From NCBI GenBank assembly GCA_964371865.1, contig CAYJOR010000004.1, forward strand, positions 1 through 64,000: a DNA stretch of 64,000 bases, read 5' to 3'. A program made the translations under genes and the position numbers. This document shows, piece by piece, positions 60,301-64,000 of this stretch; position 1 is the first letter of the stretch, and the number at the start of each line of letters is the position of its first letter. Origin of the DNA: CAYJAZ01 sp964371865 (GTDB lineage: Bacteria; Desulfobacterota; Desulfovibrionia; Desulfovibrionales; Desulfovibrionaceae). The notes under the pieces are model-generated. The model had not been told where the DNA came from. It did no database searches and saw only the letters and a program-made list of their open reading frames with translations.

Positions 60301-62769
60301 AACTTGAGTAACATCTACAACTTTATTACCGCTTAGAGTGCCTGCTGTGACTGAACCGTTTGCATAGCCGTTTATTACAGTTGTGAGGGAGTATGTATCA
60401 CTCATATCAAGCTCAGCAAAAGTGATAGTTCCTGTATTTCCCGTGAGAGTAAGAGCATTTTTCAATAATTCTTCGTATACAGCTTGTGATTCTGCTTTTG
60501 GAACTGTATCAGTAATTCCAAGTAGGGTTAGATTTCCGTTATTATCAAGAGTTTTCTCTACTGTTCCGTTTTGAATAAAACTTCCGTCCTCAGCAAAAGT
60601 GCCGAAATTATAAGCATTTGCAATAAGTTTTCCGTTTTCAGCTGTTGAAAAATCTGTAGCTTGGCTATCTACTGTAAGATAAGCATATGAAAGGTCAAGG
60701 ATACCGCTATCTACAGTTAAGCTTGAACCATTATTGATATTAAGAGTACCGTGAATGATAGACTTAGATTCATTTTCAGCATGCTTAATAATTAAATTTG
60801 AATTTGTAATATTTACCGTACTATTACTATAGATAGCAGAGGAAGTATCATCATAATAACTAGCCATTTGCAAAGTAGCATTTTCTACAACTACGTTTAC
60901 TACAGCATACAGCTCATTGTTTAGATAGAAAATATCGCTTGTGCTTTCATCACCTATAATATTTACATTATAAGCAATGTCAGTACTAACATTGTCATTC
61001 AATGTGTATGTACCATTATTGAGGAGTTTAAAGTTTAGGTTTTGCGTTGGTATAGTATCGTCAAAGTAATTATTATCAGCAAAGAAAATAGCGTTATAGT
61101 CTTTTGATGCTCCGTTATCATCGCTTGTATAGTTATCTGTAATTTTATAATTTTCGCTGTCTGCTGCAAAGTTTAGGTCGGAAGTAGTATATATCGCCCC
61201 ACCACGATTTTCTGAGCTATTCCCAATAAAATCGCCAGTGATAGTGCTTATTGTGCTATTATAGTCATTATATATCGCCCCGCCATAATTTATTGTGCTA
61301 TTTCCAATAAAATCTCCAGTGATAGTGCCTATTGTGCTAGCGATATTAAATATCGCCCCGCCTGATTTTTCTGAGCTGTTCCCAATAAAATCGCCAGTGA
61401 TAGTGCTTATTGTGCTATTGCTATTATATATCGCCCCGCCATAATCTGCGCTATTTCCAATAAAATCGCCTGTGATAGTGCTTATTGTGTTATTGCTATT
61501 ATATATCGCCCCGCCTCTAGCGCTTTCATAACTTGCGCTATTTCCAATAAAATCTCCAGTGATAGAGGTTATAGTGCTATAATCGTCATTATATATCGCC
61601 CCGCCATGATAGATTGAGCTATTCCCAATAAAATCGCCTGTGATAGTGCTTATTGTGCTATTATCGTCATTAGCTATCGCCCCGCCATAATCTGCACTAT
61701 TCCCAATAAAATCGCCGGTAATAGTGCCTATTGTGCTATCGTCATTAAATATCGCCCCTCCATCATCACTTGCGGTATTTCCAATAAAATCGCCTGTTAT
61801 AGTTTCTATAGTGCTATTATTGTCACTATGTATCGCCCCGCCATCAGTGGTTGTGCTATTTCCAGTAAAATCGCCTGTTATAGTGCGTACTGCGCTACTC
61901 TGATTATATATCGCCCCGCCACCATGCGCGCTATTTCCAATAAAATCGCCTGTTATAGTTTCTATATTGCCCATCTCATTATATATCGCCCCGCCGCTTT
62001 CAGTTGCGCTATTTCCAATAAAATCGCCTCTAATAGAGCTTATTTTCCTTATGTCATCATTAAATATCGCCCCACCATACTGGGTTGCGCTATTTCCAAT
62101 AAAGTTTTCATTTATATCGCCAGAGGGGGAGTCTGTTCTGTTATTTGTAGTTGTAATAAGGTCACCACTAGCATTTTTTACTGCGAAATAGAGGATAGTG
62201 GGGTTTCCATCAGCGTCTAAGGTGTTGGTAGTTATGTTAAATGTGTGGGCGTCGGTAGAAGTGACATTTTCAATTCTATCATAAGGGTGTTCTGTACCTG
62301 TAGATGTTTGTTTTGTTACATAATCTATAATAAGCTCATTGACAGTTGAAACGGTATCTGTATTGTCAACACCGTTATAGTCGCGCCCTTTGAGTTTTAT
62401 ACCGTATGTGAATTCTTCATATTCTCCGCTTGCATTTTCTTCTTGCGTGGTGAATGTAGTGAAGTATGAGGATTCGTTTTCAGAGTCAAAAGGCTCAACT
62501 AAGTATGAGGAGGACATAGCGTCTACTTCCGCGTCTATATACACTCTGACTTCTCCACCTGCGCCATCATCTTTCATCAAGGTTTTTAAATACTCTTTCG
62601 TTTCTGTTTTATCAATAGTAGGCTCAAAAGAAGCTTGAGCAATGCCAACGCTCCCCGCAGTGAGCATTCCAGCAACCGCTAATGACCCAAAAACATTCAT
62701 TAAATTACATTTTTTAAGAACCGCTAAATATCTGTTTTTTAGATTGCCTATGGCGTTTTTACTTTGCAT
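57307..62769 (-). CDS. Giant autotransporter with Pmp-like GGAI/FxxN repeats
   Basis: About 1820 residues. An extended signal region (LNRYLAVLKK-like basic start, then VFGSLAVAGMLTAGSVGIAQASF) precedes the passenger. Residues about 225-540 contain 12 tandem units of 24-29 residues with GDFIGNS and GGAIYN/GGAIFN, the hallmark pair (FxxN, GGAI) of chlamydial polymorphic outer-membrane proteins. A long beta-helix with many 'SGTLSVDG' type turns follows. The C-terminal autotransporter barrel (about 1540-1820) starts NGLALWVSPLYNHTH and ends VGFTYKF. The start at 62769 follows GGAG; an ATG at 62784 is less likely. Expected to be a surface adhesin or antigen. A dead relative of its barrel lies at 33557. 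The stop codon comes from a family I repeat. Confidence 0.92.
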   Translation of the reverse strand: MQSKNAIGNLKNRYLAVLKKCNLMNVFGSLAVAGMLTAGSVGIAQASFEPTIDKTETKEYLKTLMKDDGAGGEVRVYIDAEVDAMSSSYLVEPFDSENESSYFTTFTTQEENASGEYEEFTYGIKLKGRDYNGVDNTDTVSTVNELIIDYVTKQTSTGTEHPYDRIENVTSTDAHTFNITTNTLDADGNPTILYFAVKNASGDLITTTNNRTDSPSGDINENFIGNSATQYGGAIFNDDIRKISSIRGDFIGNSATESGGAIYNEMGNIETITGDFIGNSAHGGGAIYNQSSAVRTITGDFTGNSTTTDGGAIHSDNNSTIETITGDFIGNTASDDGGAIFNDDSTIGTITGDFIGNSADYGGAIANDDNSTISTITGDFIGNSSIYHGGAIYNDDYSTITSITGDFIGNSASYESARGGAIYNSNNTISTITGDFIGNSADYGGAIYNSNSTISTITGDFIGNSSEKSGGAIFNIASTIGTITGDFIGNSTINYGGAIYNDYNSTISTITGDFIGNSSENRGGAIYTTSDLNFAADSENYKITDNYTSDDNGASKDYNAIFFADNNYFDDTIPTQNLNFKLLNNGTYTLNDNVSTDIAYNVNIIGDESTSDIFYLNNELYAVVNVVVENATLQMASYYDDTSSAIYSNSTVNITNSNLIIKHAENESKSIIHGTLNINNGSSLTVDSGILDLSYAYLTVDSQATDFSTAENGKLIANAYNFGTFAEDGSFIQNGTVEKTLDNNGNLTLLGITDTVPKAESQAVYEELLKNALTLTGNTGTITFAELDMSDTYSLTTVINGYANGSVTAGTLSGNKVVDVTQVLNNAVTSSTVEASSTLSIEGGTGLDVLIEGDMTNNGTVNLYSGSVNGAFTTGANSKTYVYKNTIFKQDVTTDGIFVIEYGANANFKEDFTVSNSGKLYIVDSTSFEKSLNIADNGSLDIFSTLDVSDIEFSVASTASAFTTRESGTLIASADDFAIINKDTGAIDTSKASVKKALENFGSLVLENLNFTEMEYVSYTNFLASAKDATSGFVTGAGTITLDGVDINTTNATADDITDGTSLSDKLFQGGTIGKNQSETIVIGGTSGNTINNAKETTLTGQGDANGVLVDGNLTNNNGSTVNLGTQGSDSTITKDFNNEGIVNIVGNITVKDTTSTNTNSGSSNVFNVKNESTYHTASFKADSSTTINVGEAIPTTGGVLYANELVLDGGVLKLTHSFTGADIADSSKAILNELPNDINGHIVVGKSSYLVLGDTDVTWAEESFNASGLTWGANGNSISSALFVRAPQTLSSTGSLLISATLPNAPLTTNEAIFGANSLFVVDANGVGESAALSATSGTLSVDGSSQLLIVDGKAKQEVVIVDGFTDNSQVDKNAWGINDIEQNLLLLTSQGLLVDSTEFDDATGKYIVTLKAAFLPSEYKKLDTSVGQVMLNLGDGIGFDTNSTNEGIKFYSRAIDSLFIDVSNKDLVAATLEGSMQIGAAAGTATTAFNVVGSTTTPMLGRAGLSSYSSSDLSVQHLDNTDNNGLNAGSAQGNTMSNGLALWVSPLYNHTHTSGYEAGHFKSGFSSDYAGLAIGSDYTFNNQYRLGIALSVGSGSSTSNGDFNKTTNDFDSLGVSLYGAMTINDFIISADMGYTAVNNDVEYEVPSSMQMSNLKADVDSQVFTVGLTGEYTFETESVDITPHAGVRYTNVSTENYSTTSAGGVVNNVKSDNQGVFSIPVGVTFSKDIVTENGWAITPKADVGVVASFGDTHVNSTTSIPTVAGLSSLEMRNVDNFAFSGGVGVEVAKDNLSFGLNYNLKASEHETSHGVNVGFTYKF
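61180..62120. repeat. In-frame tandem repeats of the autotransporter passenger
   Basis: Twelve imperfect units of about 72-87 bp, each containing the near-identical string TTTCCAATAAAATCGCC (plus strand) and ATATCGCCCCGCC. Adjacent units differ by whole codons and by synonymous changes, so the array could expand or shrink by recombination without breaking the frame. Confidence 0.85.
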
Positions 62770-62924
62770 GGTAGTTCTCCGCATTTATTGCTGTTTATTT
62801 AGAATGTACACATCAAATAGTATGACATTATTTAGAATTTAAGTCAAAATAACACAGTGTATAACGAATAGCAAAGAGAAGAGAAGGGGAGGCGAGTTTC
62901 TCGGTTTATAGATAAGAAAAATAA

Positions 62925-64000
62925 GCATCTATATATTTAATTTTTGATAAAATCAGTGCAGGTGACTACGAAAGTATAAAAGAAGAATTAAAAAAAATAC
63001 ATGAAATCAATCTTATTGAAAAAGATAACCTAACTCCATTAATGTATGCTATCACAAAAAACAATGCAGAAATTGTTAAGTTAGTGCTAGAAACTAAAGA
63101 TATTGATGCGAACCAAAAAAATAATTTTGGCTTAAGTCCTCTTCAATTAGCTTCTATTGTTAGAAATTATGAAATAGCGGCACTACTTATTGAAAAAGGA
63201 GCAGATGTTAATAAAAAAAATAAAAATAATGTTGAAGCTCTGCTTTATTCAATATCAGAAGGTGTAAATAATAAATTATCAATATTACTTATTGAAAAGG
63301 GTGCTACAGTTGATACCGAAAATCAAAGTGGAGCTCTAGTTCTTAAAAAAGCAGCAGACTATGGAAATGTAGAGATAGCAAAGCTATTATTAGAAAAAGG
63401 TGCTAAAGTAGGAGTAGCCACTTGGGCTGGTATGACACCTCTTACTGGAGCCGCATCAAATGGGCACGTAGAGATGGTAAAACTACTTTTACAGCATGGG
63501 TCAGGTGAAAGTTTAGATGGTAAAAACCTAGAATACGCTTTAAAAGAAGCTCGTAAACAGAAACATTCTGAAATTATAGCTTTACTTGAAAATCCACCGA
63601 TTAAAGAAGAGAAAACTACAGAAGTTTCTCAAGAAAATGCGCTTGAAAAAGAAGAAACAGTAGTAGAAAAAGAAGATACTAAAGAAGAAGTAGTAACAAA
63701 AAAATCTTTACCTGAACCGAATCAAGCTTTTACAAAAGGTTTAGTAGCTCCAGAAGCTAAAAAACCAGGTGTAGCACTTATTAGTCTATATGATAAAGAT
63801 AGTATGACAGTAAACTCATTTGAACCTGATAAGAAAAAAGATTCACTCATAAAAGTTCTTGTTAAGGGTACAAGTCCACTTATTGCAGTACGTATAGAAA
63901 CAGTTGGTGGCAAAGCAGGTTCATGGAAAACAAGTGGAAGTAAAGCAAGTGCTATGGGAGTTATTAAAGTAGAAAACAGTGAAAAGATTCTTAATCCGAA
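62925..64000 (+). CDS. Ankyrin-repeat protein, no canonical start, runs off the window
   Basis: A continuous frame from just after a TAA at 62922 to the window end with no stop. It reads FDKISAGDYESIKEELKKIH, then five or so ankyrin repeats (NLTPLMYAITKNNAEIVKLV; GLSPLQLASIVRNYEIAALL; NVEIAKLLLEKGAKV; GMTPLTGAASNGHVEMVKLL), an acidic Glu/Lys/Val linker from about 220, and a C-terminal domain starting near GVALISLYDKDSMTVNSF that I do not recognise. The ankyrin homology begins before the first ATG (63042), and no ATG, GTG or TTG or ribosome site precedes it. The gene has therefore lost its 5' end, or uses a rare start such as ATT at 62940. The 3' end lies beyond the window. Confidence 0.7.

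Noticed and set aside
61180..62120. Regular repeats that might be a CRISPR array
   Set aside because: They are in-frame coding repeats with conserved protein motifs and unequal units; no constant spacer length and no cas genes.
1..64000. tRNA, rRNA or tmRNA genes
   Set aside because: I looked for conserved TPsiC and CCA-type ends and rRNA stretches and saw none; a covariance scan would be decisive.

Overview
This is an AT-rich window from an anaerobic, motile Gram-negative bacterium. The evidence is a respiratory reductive dehalogenase operon, a molybdenum hydroxylase with a selenium-labile maturation partner, an autotransporter with a C-terminal beta-barrel, a LapA/LapG-type secreted adhesin pair and a cysteine-rich-PAS chemoreceptor. 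The mix is reminiscent of a low-GC Desulfovibrionales/Desulfobacterota member, but no rRNA or tRNA is present and I hold the taxonomy only loosely.

Layout. 0-6 kb: glmS, a PutP-type sodium/proline symporter, an Old Yellow Enzyme and its HxlR regulator with a clear operator. 6-23 kb: signalling and surface block, with a very large multi-domain c-di-GMP protein, a 2032-residue RTX/VWA adhesin, its LapG-like protease, a chemoreceptor and a shorter paralogue of the c-di-GMP protein. 23-26 kb: a two-gene glycosyltransferase cassette whose second member is STELLO/DUF288-like. 26-33 kb: a sugar-acid module made of an IclR regulator, a tripartite tricarboxylate-type transporter (tctCBA), an HpcH/HpaI aldolase and an IlvD/Edd dehydratase. 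33-40 kb: an active-looking diguanylate cyclase, an MFS carrier, and an aldehyde dehydrogenase/aryl-alcohol-type dehydrogenase pair. 40-47 kb: a reductive dehalogenase operon (rdhA-rdhB-rdhC, a 72-residue protein and a TPR protein) among three Crp/Fnr regulators. 47-52.5 kb: a three-subunit molybdenum hydroxylase and a YqeB-family protein. 52.5-55 kb: a zinc ABC transporter (znuABC). 55-64 kb: cinA among decayed sequence, a Pmp-like autotransporter, and an ankyrin-repeat gene that runs off the edge.

The most unusual layer is repetitive. A family of about 125-225 bp elements has long terminal inverted repeats (end consensus TAGGGTGTGTTTCTAAATTA) bounded by TA dinucleotides. It occurs as at least six two-ended copies plus about ten solo ends, and many ends coincide with stop codons: the TA plus the element's first G form the TAG stop of putP, the lapG-like gene, the STELLO-like gene, the molybdenum hydroxylase and the autotransporter. 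This looks like a Tc1/mariner (IS630)-type MITE family, though no transposase is present to prove it. A second, G/C-rich palindromic repeat family (ends near TCATAAACTGGAATAACG) is scattered over intergenic gaps. I also found several strong palindromic operators, a repeated GAAA-loop hairpin between rdhA and rdhB, and a large branched hairpin after the rdh operon.

Functionally, the 30-33 kb block probably imports and splits a sugar acid to pyruvate plus an aldehyde. The 37-46 kb block probably handles (halo)aromatic compounds: oxidation of an aromatic alcohol and aldehyde to the acid, and use of an organohalide as electron acceptor under Crp/Fnr-type control. These substrate assignments are inference.
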